This document shows positions 8,111 through 19,595 of a stretch of 64,000 nucleotides of DNA, piece by piece (the first letter of the stretch is position 1; each line of letters opens with the position of its first letter). The translations under genes were made by a program, and so were the position numbers. Source of the DNA: Dechloromonas aromatica (nom. nud.) (lineage in GTDB: Bacteria; Pseudomonadota; Gammaproteobacteria; Burkholderiales; Rhodocyclaceae); the NCBI GenBank assembly GCA_017848965.1, contig JAFIHA010000015.1, forward strand, positions 1 through 64,000, read 5' to 3'. The notes under the pieces were generated by a model, which made no database searches, was not told the origin of the DNA, and was given only the letters and a program-made list of their open reading frames with translations.

Positions 8111-9385
8111 ATGCGCAAGGCGCCAGAACTCCTCGCCCCGGCCGGTTCGCCCGAAATGATGCGCACCGCCTTCGCCTTCGGCGCCGACGCGATCTACGCC
8201 GGCCAACCCCGCTACAGCCTGCGCGTACGCAACAACGCCTTCGGCGACCTGGCGATCCTCGGTGACGCCATCGCCGAAGCCCATGCCGCCGGCAAGCAGT
8301 TCTTCGTCGTCAGCAACATCTACCCGCACAACGCCAAGCTGAAGACCTACCTCGACGACATGGCGCCAGTCATCGCGCTCCAGCCGGACGCGCTGATCAT
8401 GTCCGACCCCGGTCTGATCGACATGGTGCGCACGCGATGGCCGGAACAGGTAATCCATCTGTCGGTGCAGTCGAACACGGTGAATTGGGCGGCGGTCAGG
8501 TTCTGGCAGAAGATGGGCATCAGCCGCGTCATCCTGTCGCGCGAACTGTCGCTCGACGAGGTCGCCGAAATCCGCCAGCAATGCCCGGACATCGAGCTTG
8601 AGGTTTTCGTGCATGGCGCGCTGTGCATCGCCTACTCCGGGCGCTGTCTGCTTTCCGGTTATTTCAATCACCGCGACCCCAATCAGGGCACCTGCACCAA
8701 CTCCTGTCGCTGGGACTACAAGGTATCGACCTCGGATGGCCAGCCGGTCAATTTTTACCAGAACCCGGAGCAGGAAATCCTGCTTGAGGAACGCCAGCGC
8801 CCCGGTGAACTGATGCCGATCGAGGAAGACGAGCACGGCACCTACATCATGAATTCGAAGGACCTGCGCGCCATCGAGCATGTGCATCGGCTGACCGAGA
8901 TCGGCGTCGATTCGCTGAAGATTGAGGGCCGCACCAAGAGCCCGTACTACGTCGCCCGTACCTGCCAGGCCTACCGCCAGGCGATCGACGATGCCGTCGC
9001 CGGCCGCCCCTTCGACCCGGGCCTGCTCGGCGAACTGGAAAACCTGGCCAATCGGGGTTACACCGACGGTTTCTACCAGCGCCACCACGACGCCGACTAC
9101 CAGAACTACCTGCGCGGCCATTCCGAATCGGACAAGAGCCAGTACGTTGGCGACGCCGTCGCCTTCGACGCGGCCCGCGGCCTGATGCAGGTCGAAGTCA
9201 AGAACAGGTTCAGCGTCGGCGACCGCATCGAGTGCGTGCACCCGCAAGGCAACCTGATCGCCAGCATCGCTCGCATGGAAGACAGCAACGGCGAAACCCG
9301 GACCGTCGCCCCGGGCAGCGGTCACACGGTGTGGATCGATCTGCCGGCCGACAAACAGGGCGCTTTCATTGCCCGCCATCTATGA
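8111..9385 (+). CDS. trhP: U32 family tRNA hydroxylation protein TrhP (YegQ)
   Basis: TrhP/YegQ-type U32 proteins act in prephenate-dependent hydroxylation of tRNA uridine 34 (5-hydroxyuridine). The N-terminus APELLAPAGSPEMMRTA, the FGADAIYAG motif and the U32 signature LEVFVHGALCIAYSGRCLLS (cysteines likely bind an Fe-S cluster) are all present, with further Cys in GTCTNSCRWDYKV. The frame is open further upstream, but ATG 8111 fits the family N-terminus and gives 424 residues. It is divergent from rng. Confidence 0.9.
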   Translation: MRKAPELLAPAGSPEMMRTAFAFGADAIYAGQPRYSLRVRNNAFGDLAILGDAIAEAHAAGKQFFVVSNIYPHNAKLKTYLDDMAPVIALQPDALIMSDPGLIDMVRTRWPEQVIHLSVQSNTVNWAAVRFWQKMGISRVILSRELSLDEVAEIRQQCPDIELEVFVHGALCIAYSGRCLLSGYFNHRDPNQGTCTNSCRWDYKVSTSDGQPVNFYQNPEQEILLEERQRPGELMPIEEDEHGTYIMNSKDLRAIEHVHRLTEIGVDSLKIEGRTKSPYYVARTCQAYRQAIDDAVAGRPFDPGLLGELENLANRGYTDGFYQRHHDADYQNYLRGHSESDKSQYVGDAVAFDAARGLMQVEVKNRFSVGDRIECVHPQGNLIASIARMEDSNGETRTVAPGSGHTVWIDLPADKQGAFIARHL

Positions 9386-9428
9386 CAACAGCTTTGTGCA
9401 ACGCAAGAACACGCGTAACATTCCGGTC

Positions 9429-10504
9429 ATGAATCCGTCACCGACGCGCATGCCGCTGCTTGATGCGCTCAAGGGCGCCGCCGCGCAACTGGTCCTGCTC
9501 CATCATTTCGCGCTCTACGGCCCGCTGGCCCTGGCCTTCGCCGACACCTACCCGGACACCGCCGAATGGCTGGTCGATTACGGACGGATGGCGGTCCAGG
9601 TCTTCCTCGTCTGCGCCGGTTTCCTCGCTGCCCGCGGCCTGGCACCGGAAGGCCGCCTGCTGGCGGGCAACCCGCTGCCGCTGATCGGCCGCCGCTATCT
9701 GCGCCTCGCCCTGCCCTTCGTTGCAGCGATCAGCATCGCCGTCATCGTCTCGGCCATCGCCGACCAGTGGCTCGACGATCCGGCGGTGCCCGACCGCGCC
9801 ACCTTCGGCCAGTGGCTGGCCCATGTCTTCCTGCTGCACGGCGTGCTCGGCGCCGAATCACTGTCCGCCGGCGTCTGGTACGTCGCCATCGACTTCCAGC
9901 TCTACGCCCTGATAGCGCTGCTGCTATGGCTGGGGCGCAAGCCGTCTGGCGCGCTACTGGCGGTGCTCGGGCTGGCGATTGCCTCGCTGTTCCATTTCAA
10001 CCGCGACAGCAGCCTCGACAACTGGGCGATCTACTTCTTCGGTTCCTACGGTCTCGGCGCCGCGGCCTGGTGGGCCTCGGCGCGCGGCCGCCTGCGACTC
10101 TGGCTGGGACTCATCGCCACCATCGGCATCGCGGCGCTGGTCGAGGACTTCCGCCTGCGCATCGCGATTGCCCTGACGGTGGCGCTGCTGCTCGCCTTCA
10201 GCCGGCGCAGCGGCCTCCTCGAACGCTGGCCGCAGGGACGGCTGGCGGCCTTCTTCGGGCGCATTTCCTACTCGGTCTTCCTCGTTCACTTTCCCGTCCT
10301 GCTCCTCGCCAACGCGCTGTTTGCCAACAGCGCGCCGCGCGATGCGGCGGCGATCACCTGGTGGACGCTGGTCACCTGGGGGGCCTGCATCGGCGCCGGC
10401 ATGGCCTTCCATCGCTGGATCGAAGTCCCGACCGGCAAGGTACGGATGCCGGCCCTGCTCCGCCAGTGGGGCCGCCGCGCCCTGCAGGCCCTGCCCGGGC
10501 GCGG

Positions 10505-10508
<4 letters not shown>
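9429..10508 (+). CDS. Acyltransferase family 3 membrane protein
   Basis: This is a multi-pass membrane O-acyltransferase of the acyltransferase-3 (OafA/YrhL-like) family. The N-terminal motif [20 protein letters not shown] matches the family start, with the His pair that transfers acyl groups. About ten hydrophobic helices follow over 359 residues, and no SGNH domain is fused. An ATG at 9429 or the Met at 9450 could be the start; the longer frame from 9369 would overlap trhP. The acceptor (lipopolysaccharide, exopolysaccharide or glycan) cannot be told from context. Its TAA stop interlocks with that of the convergent aacS. Confidence 0.82.
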
Positions 10509-12463
<1,955 letters not shown>

Positions 12464-12503
12464 CTTGTCTCCTCCGGGATGGTTTTTCGTGACAGCTTAG
12501 CAG

Positions 12504-12521
12504 GTTAACGTTAACGTCAAC
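12504..12521. promoter_or_regulatory. LiuR-like palindromic operator
   Basis: GTTAACGTTAACGTCAAC is an 18-bp palindrome with one mismatched pair. It resembles, from memory, the TTACGTTAACGTAA-type operator described for the MerR-family regulator LiuR of branched-chain amino acid/acyl-CoA catabolism. It lies 41 bp upstream of the aacS start and 57 bp upstream of the enoyl-CoA hydratase start, so it could control both. No liuR gene is in the window. Confidence 0.6.
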
Positions 12522-12578
12522 TGTCGTGCGCCGGACAATGCGGCGCCAGCCTTCAACAAGAACATCCAGGAGAATCCA

Positions 12579-13352
12579 ATGAGCAACGTCGTACTGAGCG
12601 AAGTCCACGGCAAGGTGGGCCTGATCCGCATCAACCGGCCGGCAGCGATGAACGCGCTGAACAACGATGTCGTCGACGGCATCGCCGCCGCCATCGACGC
12701 CTTCGAAGCCGACGAGAACATCGGCTGCATCGTCCTCACCGGCAACGAGAAGGCCTTCGCCGCCGGCGCCGATATCGGCTTCATGAAGGACTTCGACTAC
12801 ATGCACGCCTACAAGACCGACTTCATCACCCGCAACTGGGAGCGCATCAAGACCACGCGCAAGCCGGTGATCGCGGCGGTGGCCGGCTTCGCGCTGGGCG
12901 GCGGCTGCGAGATGGCGATGATGTGCGACATGATCTTCGCCGCCGATACGGCGAAGTTCGGCCAGCCGGAAATCCGCCTCGGCACGCTGCCCGGCGCCGG
13001 TGGCACGCAGCGCCTGCCGCGCGCCGTCGGCAAGGCGAAGGCGATGGACCTGTGCCTGACCGCGCGCATGATGGACGCCGCCGAAGCCGAGAAGGCCGGC
13101 CTGGTCGCCCGCGTCATTCCGGCCGAGCAACTGCTGGACGAAACGCTGAAGGCCGCCGCGACCATCGCCGGCTATTCGCTGCCGGTGGTGATGATGATCA
13201 AGGAATCGGTGAATCGCGCCTTCGAGTCCTCGCTCAACGAGGGCCTCTTGTTCGAGCGCCGCGTCTTCCACTCGGCCTTCGCGCTGGAAGACCAGAAGGA
13301 AGGCATGGCCGCCTTCGTCGAGAAGCGCAAGCCGGCCTTCAAGAACCGCTGA
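12579..13352 (+). CDS. Enoyl-CoA hydratase (crotonase family)
   Basis: This 257-residue crotonase should hydrate short-chain trans-2-enoyl-CoA in beta-oxidation or branched-chain catabolism. The oxyanion-hole motif [12 protein letters not shown] and the later [18 protein letters not shown] carry the two catalytic glutamates 20 residues apart (about 111 and 131), as in active hydratases. AGGAGAATCCA precedes the ATG, a strong ribosome site. It is divergent from aacS over a LiuR-like operator and ends 3 bp before the convergent isochorismatase-like gene. Confidence 0.9.
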   Translation: MSNVVLSEVHGKVGLIRINRPAAMNALNNDVVDGIAAAIDAFEADENIGCIVLTGNEKAFAAGADIGFMKDFDYMHAYKTDFITRNWERIKTTRKPVIAAVAGFALGGGCEMAMMCDMIFAADTAKFGQPEIRLGTLPGAGGTQRLPRAVGKAKAMDLCLTARMMDAAEAEKAGLVARVIPAEQLLDETLKAAATIAGYSLPVVMMIKESVNRAFESSLNEGLLFERRVFHSAFALEDQKEGMAAFVEKRKPAFKNR

Positions 13353-13355
13353 GTT

Positions 13356-13955
13356 TCAGTCGGGGATAGCGGCGACCTCGCGGACGATCGCCGCCTGCGT
13401 GTCGCTGAGGCCAATCAGGCTGGCCTCGTGCAGCAGCTCGGCAGCGAGCACCCCGCCCTGCCCGTCCGGCAGCGGGCGGGTGGCGCAGGCCGGGGCGACG
13501 ACGGTGCACCGGAAGCCGCGCCCGGTTGCCGCGCGCACCGTCGAGCTGACGCAGTTGTGGGTCATGAAGCCGATGACGATCAGGTTCTGCCGCCCTGTGG
13601 CTGCCAGCACCGCCTGCAGTTCGGTACCGGCGAAGGCGTCGGCCAGCGTCTTGTTGACCACGCTTTCGCCGGGCAGCGGCTGCATCTCGTCGAGCGGCCG
13701 GTAAGCTGGCGTTTCCGGGTTGAAGATCGGCCCGGCGCCGCGATGCAGGACGTGCACGACCGGTGCGCCGGCAGCGCGAGCACGCGCCAGCAGGCGGGCG
13801 CCGGCAGCCAGCGCGGGACCGATGCCGGGCAAGGCCAGTTGGCCGTCGAGGTATTCGCGCTGGGCGTCGATGATCAGCAGCACGCTGTCGGCGAGCCGGT
13901 TCGGCGGGCTTGCCGGGGCGAAGCGCTGGAGGATGGTGAAGGCGTCGGTAGTCAT
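13356..13955 (-). CDS. Isochorismatase-family cysteine hydrolase
   Basis: This 199-residue protein has the isochorismatase-like fold. The expected triad is visible: Asp in LLIIDAQREYLDG (about 29), Lys in VNKTLADAFAGT (about 100) and Cys in GFMTHNCVSS (about 134). Members hydrolyse nicotinamide, N-carbamoyl amides or other small amides; the substrate here is not evident. The frame is open upstream to 14138, but GGAGATTGCC directly before ATG 13955 fixes the start. It is divergent from a GlxA-type regulator that probably controls it. Confidence 0.85.
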   Translation of the reverse strand: MTTDAFTILQRFAPASPPNRLADSVLLIIDAQREYLDGQLALPGIGPALAAGARLLARARAAGAPVVHVLHRGAGPIFNPETPAYRPLDEMQPLPGESVVNKTLADAFAGTELQAVLAATGRQNLIVIGFMTHNCVSSTVRAATGRGFRCTVVAPACATRPLPDGQGGVLAAELLHEASLIGLSDTQAAIVREVAAIPD

Positions 13956-13994
13956 GGCAATCTCCGTGGGGCTTGGACAGGGCAATGATGGCAC

Positions 13995-14011
13995 TCGGCA
14001 AGACGTGCCGA
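13995..14011. promoter_or_regulatory. Inverted repeat, candidate GlxA-type operator
   Basis: TCGGCA-AGACG-TGCCGA is a perfect 6-bp inverted repeat in the 93-bp divergent region. A further half site GTGCCGA lies at 14035-14041, just before the regulator's start. Position suggests the operator of the neighbouring AraC-type regulator; no published consensus was matched. Confidence 0.45.
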
Positions 14012-14048
14012 CAGCGGCATAATTGACATTCTCCGTGCCGAATCTGCC

Positions 14049-15035
14049 ATGACCGCCCTCGCCCTCCTCGTCGCCCCCGGCTCCACGCCATCGAGCGTCA
14101 CCAGCACGCTGGACATGGTCGCCATCGCCCGCCGTCATCCGGCGGCCGCCGACTGCCGCCTCGACCTGCTGTCGGCCAGCGGCGGCGAGATCGCCCTGGC
14201 GCCGGCCCTCCGTTTACAGACGACGGCACTGCCGGGGCGCCTGGACGACTACGCGGCGATCCTCATCTCCGGCTTCTTTGCGGCGGATATCGCCGACCTG
14301 GTGCGCCAGCTCGCTGCCGTCTGGCAGCCAGCTATTCAGCGGCTGGCGGCGCTGCCGGCAGATCGCCTGGTCGCCGCCAGTTGCTACGGCAGCTTCGTCC
14401 TCGCCGAAAGCGGTCGCCTCGACGGGCGTCCGGCAACCACCCCGTGGTGGCTGGCCGACGCCTTCCACCAGCGCTATCCGCAGGTCCGACTGGATGCCGA
14501 CCAGGCGCTGGTCGACGCCGGCCCGGCCATCACCGCCGGGGCGATGACGGCGCATGTCGACCTGTCGCTGCATGTGTTGCGCCGCCTGTTCGGCGCCCCG
14601 CTTGCCCGCGAGGTTGGCGGGATCATGCTGATCGACGGCGCCCGCCGTTCGCAGCGGCCGTTCAAGTCCCTGCCGCAGCGCTTCGCCGACCCGCTGGTCG
14701 ACGCCGCCGCCGGCTGGCTGGGCCGGCACGCCAACCAGGATGTCAGCACCCAGGAACTCGCCGCCGCGCTAGCCGTCAGCTACCGCACCCTGCACCGGCG
14801 TTTCGTCGCCGCCGCCGGCATGCCGCCGCTCGCCTACCTGCAGGCACTGCGCATCGAACACGCCCGCGAACTGCTGGAAACGACCCGCGACAGCGTCGAG
14901 CGCATCGTCGAGACGGTCGGCTACCGCGACAGTTCTGCCTTCCGCCGCCTGTTCGCGCGCCAGCTCGGACTCAGCCCGGCTGCCTACCGCCAGCGCTTCC
15001 GCCACCCCGAGCCCACTTTTCCGGAGACCGACTGA
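14049..15035 (+). CDS. GlxA family AraC-type transcriptional regulator
   Basis: The 328-residue protein combines an N-terminal DJ-1/PfpI-like amidotransferase-type sensor domain (about residues 1-190, with ASCYGSFVLAESG at the nucleophile-elbow position) and a C-terminal AraC DNA-binding domain of two helix-turn-helix units (about 215-320, ending RQLGLSPAAYRQRF). Such regulators often sense amino compounds. It is divergent from the isochorismatase-like hydrolase, its likely target. It ends 3 bp before the glycosyltransferase gene, so the two may be co-transcribed. Confidence 0.9.
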   Translation: MTALALLVAPGSTPSSVTSTLDMVAIARRHPAAADCRLDLLSASGGEIALAPALRLQTTALPGRLDDYAAILISGFFAADIADLVRQLAAVWQPAIQRLAALPADRLVAASCYGSFVLAESGRLDGRPATTPWWLADAFHQRYPQVRLDADQALVDAGPAITAGAMTAHVDLSLHVLRRLFGAPLAREVGGIMLIDGARRSQRPFKSLPQRFADPLVDAAAGWLGRHANQDVSTQELAAALAVSYRTLHRRFVAAAGMPPLAYLQALRIEHARELLETTRDSVERIVETVGYRDSSAFRRLFARQLGLSPAAYRQRFRHPEPTFPETD

Positions 15036-15038
15036 AAC

Positions 15039-16136
15039 ATGCATCTGTTTGCCGACATCACCGCCCACGGCCTCGGTCACCTGGCGATCAGCGCGCCGGT
15101 CCTCAACGCGCTGGCGGAACTCGCGCCCGAACTGCGCCTGACCGTGCGCAGCCGCTTGCCGCTCGCCAAACTGCGCGAACGGATCGCCCCGCCCTTCACC
15201 CTGATCGAAGCCGCCAGCGATTTCGGCTACGTGATGCACGACGCCCTGCGCGTCGACCGGGAGGCCAGCGCCGCCGCCTACCGTGCCGCACACGCCGACT
15301 GGCCGGCGCGGGTTGCGGCGGAAGCGGAATTCCTGCGTTCGCTGGCGCCGGACGCGGTGCTCAGCAACGTTGCCTACCTGCCGCTGGCCGGCGCCCGGCA
15401 GGCCGGCATTCCGGCGCTGGCGATCTGCTCGCTGAACTGGGCCGACCTGTTTGCCCACCATTTTCCCGGCGAACCCTGGGCGCCGCCGATCCATGCCCAG
15501 ATCCTCGCCGCCTACCGCGACGCCGACGCCTTCCTGCGCCTGACACCAGGGATGCCGATGCACGACCTGGCCCGCGTCGAACCGATCGCCCCGATCGCCG
15601 TCCGCGGCACCCGGCACGATCTCGGATTCGGCGCCGGGCGCAAGATCCTGATCGCCCTCGGCGGCTTCGACCATCGCCTGCCGGTCGACGACTGGCCGCG
15701 GCTGCCCGCCACCCGCTGGCTGGTACCGGCCAGTTGGCAATGCCGGCACCCGGACGCGGTCGCCTTCGATGACCGTGGGCTGAGTTTCACCGACCTGCTC
15801 GCCTCGGTCGATGCCGTGATCACCAAGCCAGGCTATGGTTCTTTCGCCGAAGCCGCCTGCTGCGGCACACCGGTGCTTTACCTGCGACGCGACGACTGGC
15901 CGGAGCAGGATTGCCTGATCGACTGGCTGGAGCAGCAAGGCCGCTGCCGCGAAATTGCCGCCGACCGCCTGCGCCGGGGCGAGATCGTGCCCGACCTGGA
16001 AGCCCTGCTGGCATTGCCGGCACCACCTTGCCCGCAGCCGGACGGTGCACTCCAGGCGGCGCACCGCATCCTGGCGACAGTCCAGGGCGGGAGCGCAGCA
16101 AGCGGCGGGCAGCAGCTTACTGCGAACATGCGCTAG
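15039..16136 (+). CDS. Glycosyltransferase-like protein (GT-B, MurG-like fold)
   Basis: The 365-residue protein begins with [22 protein letters not shown], like the acceptor loop of GT-B enzymes. Its C-terminal half has a MurG-type donor-binding region ([26 protein letters not shown], split by the usual turn). No membrane segment or signal is seen. Donor and acceptor are unknown. It ends at TAG 16134-16136, which overlaps as CTAG the ancestral stop of the convergent FIST transducer gene. Confidence 0.72.
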   Translation: MHLFADITAHGLGHLAISAPVLNALAELAPELRLTVRSRLPLAKLRERIAPPFTLIEAASDFGYVMHDALRVDREASAAAYRAAHADWPARVAAEAEFLRSLAPDAVLSNVAYLPLAGARQAGIPALAICSLNWADLFAHHFPGEPWAPPIHAQILAAYRDADAFLRLTPGMPMHDLARVEPIAPIAVRGTRHDLGFGAGRKILIALGGFDHRLPVDDWPRLPATRWLVPASWQCRHPDAVAFDDRGLSFTDLLASVDAVITKPGYGSFAEAACCGTPVLYLRRDDWPEQDCLIDWLEQQGRCREIAADRLRRGEIVPDLEALLALPAPPCPQPDGALQAAHRILATVQGGSAASGGQQLTANMR

Positions 16137-18105
16137 GAAGTCGCCAAGCGCTGCAGCAGGGTGAGTTGTTCCACCGCTTCCTGCATCGCCCCCATCCCCT
16201 CTGCGCCAGTTCCTCGAGACGGGCCAGGCTGGCATTGAGTTCGTCACGTTCCGTACCGGCGTTCTGGCTCATGTTGACGATCTGGTCGGCAGCAAGCGTG
16301 CTCTTGTCGGCCATTTCCTGCGTCGTGCCGACGGTTTCGGTGGCCACCGCGCGTATCTTGGCGATCGTCGTCACCGCCTCGCTGATGCTCTTGGTCGTCG
16401 CCTGCGCCTGGTCCTTCGCCGACTGGGCGAGCTTGCGCACTTCGTCGGCAACGACCGCGAAGCCGCGCCCGACCTCGCCGGCCCGCGCCGCCTCGATCGC
16501 CGCGTTGAGCGCCAGCAGGTTGGTCTGGTCGGCGATCGCGCCGATGCCACCGGTGATCTGGCTGATTCCTTGCGAGATGCGTTCCAGATCGTCGAGTTCG
16601 CTGCCCAGCCGGGACTGTGCCGAGCGCGTCTGGGTGGCGGCGTCGCTGATCGAACGGATGCTGCGCTGGGCGATCTCCAGGGTATCGGCCTGGTGCAGGG
16701 TGGCCTGCTCCAGTTGCGGCAGCGCGGCAAGCAGCGGCGCTATCGCCTGCTGGTAGTCAACGACGCGCTCGGTCACCGCCGACTGGATACTGTTCAAGGC
16801 CGTCCAGCGGTGCAACGCGCGCTGCGCGTAATGCCCGGCATAAGCCGCGTAATCGACCGGAAAACGCGCCATCGCCTCATTACGCTGGTCGAAGAAGGCG
16901 AGCGCCGACAGGGTCTGGTTGATCGGCACACCGAGGATTTCGCCGAAGGTCGAGAAACCGGCGGCCGGCACATCGTCGAAGAAACGCGCCTCGCTCAGCC
17001 GCCCGCTGTTGCCGACGCGGCGCAGCACGCAATCGTTGAGCAGGACCGCACTCGGCCGGCCATGGCGGCTGACGAACTGCTGCCAGTCGTTGCGCGTGGC
17101 GGCGATGAAATCGGTGGCCTTAAGCAGGTGCAGCCGGTCGCCGAATTCGAGGTCGCAGAAGAAGGCGATGCGGTCGTTACGGATTTCCGCGACCGAGCGG
17201 ATGAAATACTCGTCCTCGACCTTGACCGCGAAGGTCTTGCCTTCCAGCTGCCGGGCCAGATCGCCGCGGTCGCAACGCAGATGCGCGGCGAGCACGTCGA
17301 GGATGGGCTGCGGCCGGCCGTCGCTGCCGAACAGCGAGGTGACGGTACGGGCGACCGGGTCGGCCTCGGCGACCAGCCAGCTTTGCTGGGTCGGTTCGAA
17401 GTTCTGGCTCTTGAACGGGGCAAAGGATTTGCCCTCCGCCATCTGGCAGAAGACCAGCACCGCCTTGCCCTGCAGCACCGAGCCGCCGGCGCCGATGTAG
17501 GTGCCGCTGAAATTGAGCCGGCCGCCGGCGGAGCCACCGATCGCCAGACAGGGGAAACGCCCGCTCTGGTACCAGGCCTGCATCAGGAAACCTTCGGACG
17601 CCGACAGCCCGTCACAGAAAACGAGGGCGAAGCTGCGCTCGCCGGAGAGCGGGATGCCCGGCCGGATTTGCTCCAGTTCGCGGCGGATGGCGGCGACGCG
17701 CTGGCTGGCGGTGGCCGTGTCCTTGATGTGGAGGTCGACGACATGCACCTCGTGGCGGGCGATCAGGCCCTGCGGCAGCCACAACCAGCTGCCCTGCGTG
17801 CCTTGCATCTCGCAGTAGGGAGAAGCGCCAGCCTGACCGCACAGGGCGCCGGTCGACGACAGGCTGAGCACCGAGCGGCCGCTACCGGACAAGCGCTGCC
17901 AGGCCGTACTGACCCGCGAAAAATCGGTTTCCGGCGGCACGAAGGAAAGCAGCAGGCCGGCTTCGCCGGCGACGCCGAGCTGGCTGAAGTCGGTCGGCGG
18001 AACGTTACAGTCGAAGCGCCCACTCTGCGGCTGGCCCGCCTGAGGCGCCCCGGATGTCGGCCGTGCTACCGACGTATCGCCGGAAAACAGCGAAAACAGG
18101 CCCAT
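16117..18105 (-). CDS. Soluble FIST-domain methyl-accepting chemotaxis transducer (3' end frameshifted)
   Basis: An N-terminal FIST sensor (FIST_N about 60-220 and FIST_C about 240-400, with LSSTGALCG and [14 protein letters not shown]) is joined to a methyl-accepting signalling domain whose hairpin tip ([20 protein letters not shown]) is near residues 525-545. No transmembrane helix is seen, so it is cytoplasmic. FIST domains are thought to bind small ligands such as amino acids. The last 21 residues ([10 protein letters not shown] and onward) are unlike a transducer. Adding one G at the G-run around 16190-16200 restores [20 protein letters not shown] and a stop at 16133. GAGGAGAGAC precedes the ATG. 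Confidence 0.88.
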   Translation of the reverse strand: MGLFSLFSGDTSVARPTSGAPQAGQPQSGRFDCNVPPTDFSQLGVAGEAGLLLSFVPPETDFSRVSTAWQRLSGSGRSVLSLSSTGALCGQAGASPYCEMQGTQGSWLWLPQGLIARHEVHVVDLHIKDTATASQRVAAIRRELEQIRPGIPLSGERSFALVFCDGLSASEGFLMQAWYQSGRFPCLAIGGSAGGRLNFSGTYIGAGGSVLQGKAVLVFCQMAEGKSFAPFKSQNFEPTQQSWLVAEADPVARTVTSLFGSDGRPQPILDVLAAHLRCDRGDLARQLEGKTFAVKVEDEYFIRSVAEIRNDRIAFFCDLEFGDRLHLLKATDFIAATRNDWQQFVSRHGRPSAVLLNDCVLRRVGNSGRLSEARFFDDVPAAGFSTFGEILGVPINQTLSALAFFDQRNEAMARFPVDYAAYAGHYAQRALHRWTALNSIQSAVTERVVDYQQAIAPLLAALPQLEQATLHQADTLEIAQRSIRSISDAATQTRSAQSRLGSELDDLERISQGISQITGGIGAIADQTNLLALNAAIEAARAGEVGRGFAVVADEVRKLAQSAKDQAQATTKSISEAVTTIAKIRAVATETVGTTQEMADKSTLAADQIVNMSQNAGTERDELNASLARLEELAQRGWGRCRKRWNNSPCCSAWRLPSACSQ

Positions 18106-18184
18106 GATGTCTCTCCTCGGTTGTCGTTATGAGGAGCAATGTAGCGAGCCGTGGCGACGCCGGCAAGCTAGGCCCGCAAGCGGC

Positions 18185-18763
18185 TCAGAAACGCCAGCCG
18201 AACTGCTTGAGCAGCTCCCCGGTTTCGCACACCGGCAGACCCATGATGCCGGTATAGCTGCCGGCGATATGGGCGACGAACAGCCCGGCCCGGCCCTGGA
18301 TGCCATAGGCGCCGGCCTTGTCCATCGGCTCGCCGGAGAGGACGTAGTGGCGGATCTCCTCATCGGAGAGGACGCGGAAGGAGACTTCGCTGACCGAGAG
18401 AACGAAGGCGCAGCGCTCGGCGTCGGCGACGGCGACGCCAGTCAGGACGCGGTGCGTCTGCCCGGACAAACGGTGCAGGATGGCCTCGGCGTCGGTGGCA
18501 TCGGCCGGCTTGCCGATGATCTCGCCGGCGAATTCGAGCGTGGTGTCGGCGGCCAGCACCGGGTGAGCGACCAGGTGACGTTCCTTGAGCAGGTGCAGGC
18601 CATGCGCCGCCTTCGCCCGCGTCACGCGTTCGACGTAGGCGGCAGCCGGCTCGCCGGGCAAGGGGCTTTCATCGACATCGCCGATCAGGGTATCGAACTC
18701 GACGCCGATCTGGTGCAGCAGTTCGCGCCGGCGCGGGCTACGCGAGGCCAGGTAGAGACGCAT
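18185..18763 (-). CDS. maf: Maf family nucleoside triphosphate pyrophosphatase (YhdE type)
   Basis: Maf proteins hydrolyse non-canonical or excess nucleoside triphosphates to monophosphates and guard nucleotide quality. The N-terminus LYLASRSPRRRELL is the family signature, and VLAADTTLEF and DKAGAYGIQG complete the active site. The ATG at 18763 gives 192 residues, typical length, and overlaps the rlmH stop by one base (TGATG). It is the last gene of the nine-gene minus-strand run. Confidence 0.94.
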   Translation of the reverse strand: MRLYLASRSPRRRELLHQIGVEFDTLIGDVDESPLPGEPAAAYVERVTRAKAAHGLHLLKERHLVAHPVLAADTTLEFAGEIIGKPADATDAEAILHRLSGQTHRVLTGVAVADAERCAFVLSVSEVSFRVLSDEEIRHYVLSGEPMDKAGAYGIQGRAGLFVAHIAGSYTGIMGLPVCETGELLKQFGWRF

Positions 18764-19233
18764 CAGCCTTCCCGGTGGTAGGGGTGGTTCTTCAGCACGC
18801 TGACCGCGCGGTACAACTGCTCGCACAGCAGCAGGCGCGCCATGCCGTGCGGCAGGGTCAGGCTGGACAGGCGGATCTTCTCGGCGGCGCGCTGCTTGAG
18901 CGCCTCGTCGATGCCGTCAGCGCCGCCGATCAGCAACGCGACGTCGCGCCCGTCCTGCATCCAGTGTTCGAGCCGCTGCGCCAGCTTCAGCGTGGTCAGG
19001 TCGTCGCCCTTCTCGTCGAGGACGACCAGGCGGCACGAGGTCGGCAAGGCATCCTCGATCCGCCCGCGTTCGGCGGCAAGCAGTTGTTCGCGGGTTTTCG
19101 AGCCGCGCGGTTCGGGCTTGATCTCGACGACGCTGGCCGCCGCCTCGCGCGGCATGCGCTTGAGGTATTCGGCGCAACCGGCATCGACCCAGGCGGGTTG
19201 CCGGTGGCCGACGGCGAGGATGGCCAGCTTCAT
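18763..19233 (-). CDS. rlmH: 23S rRNA pseudouridine-1915 N3-methyltransferase
   Basis: RlmH methylates pseudouridine 1915 in helix 69 of 23S rRNA using S-adenosylmethionine. The protein starts [15 protein letters not shown] and has the SPOUT-fold motifs LDEKG, FLIGG-equivalent [10 protein letters not shown] and [20 protein letters not shown], ending in NHPYHREG. The 156 residues match the family. Its start overlaps the rsfS stop by four bases (ATGA) and its stop overlaps maf by one base, so translation is likely coupled. Confidence 0.96.
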   Translation of the reverse strand: MKLAILAVGHRQPAWVDAGCAEYLKRMPREAAASVVEIKPEPRGSKTREQLLAAERGRIEDALPTSCRLVVLDEKGDDLTTLKLAQRLEHWMQDGRDVALLIGGADGIDEALKQRAAEKIRLSSLTLPHGMARLLLCEQLYRAVSVLKNHPYHREG

Positions 19234-19595
19234 TCGCCGGCGGCGACGTCCGCCAGCTTGCGCCGCTGGGCCGGGGTCACCTGCCAGAGCTCCTCGAGGT
19301 TGTAGTAGCTGCGTACCGCCGGCTGCATGACATGGACGACCAGATCGCCGATATCGACCAGCACCCATTCCCCGGCGTCCTCGCCTTCGACCGAGACGAT
19401 TTCGCCGCCGGCCTCGCGCACCTTCTCCTGAACGTTGCGGGCCAGCGCCTTGACCTGGCGGTTGGAATCGCCGGTGGCAATGACCAGACGATCGAACATC
19501 GAGGTCAGCTTGGTGGTGTTGATCACTTCGATGTCCTTGCCCTTGATGTCTTCAAGGGCGGAAACGACGATTTTTTGCAGCTTGCGTATGTCCAT
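19230..19595 (-). CDS. rsfS: Ribosomal silencing factor RsfS
   Basis: RsfS binds ribosomal protein L14 and blocks subunit joining when nutrients are short. The 121-residue sequence contains the DUF143 landmarks [40 protein letters not shown] and YYNLEELW. The start codon overlaps the nadD stop by one base and the stop overlaps rlmH by four. The nadD-rsfS-rlmH order is a common bacterial arrangement. Confidence 0.95.
   Translation of the reverse strand: MDIRKLQKIVVSALEDIKGKDIEVINTTKLTSMFDRLVIATGDSNRQVKALARNVQEKVREAGGEIVSVEGEDAGEWVLVDIGDLVVHVMQPAVRSYYNLEELWQVTPAQRRKLADVAAGE

Noticed and set aside
7490..9379. 629-codon minus-strand frame opposite trhP and rng
   Set aside because: Its sequence has no domain and changes character where the real minus-strand rng begins; TrhP and RNase G on the proper frames explain the region.
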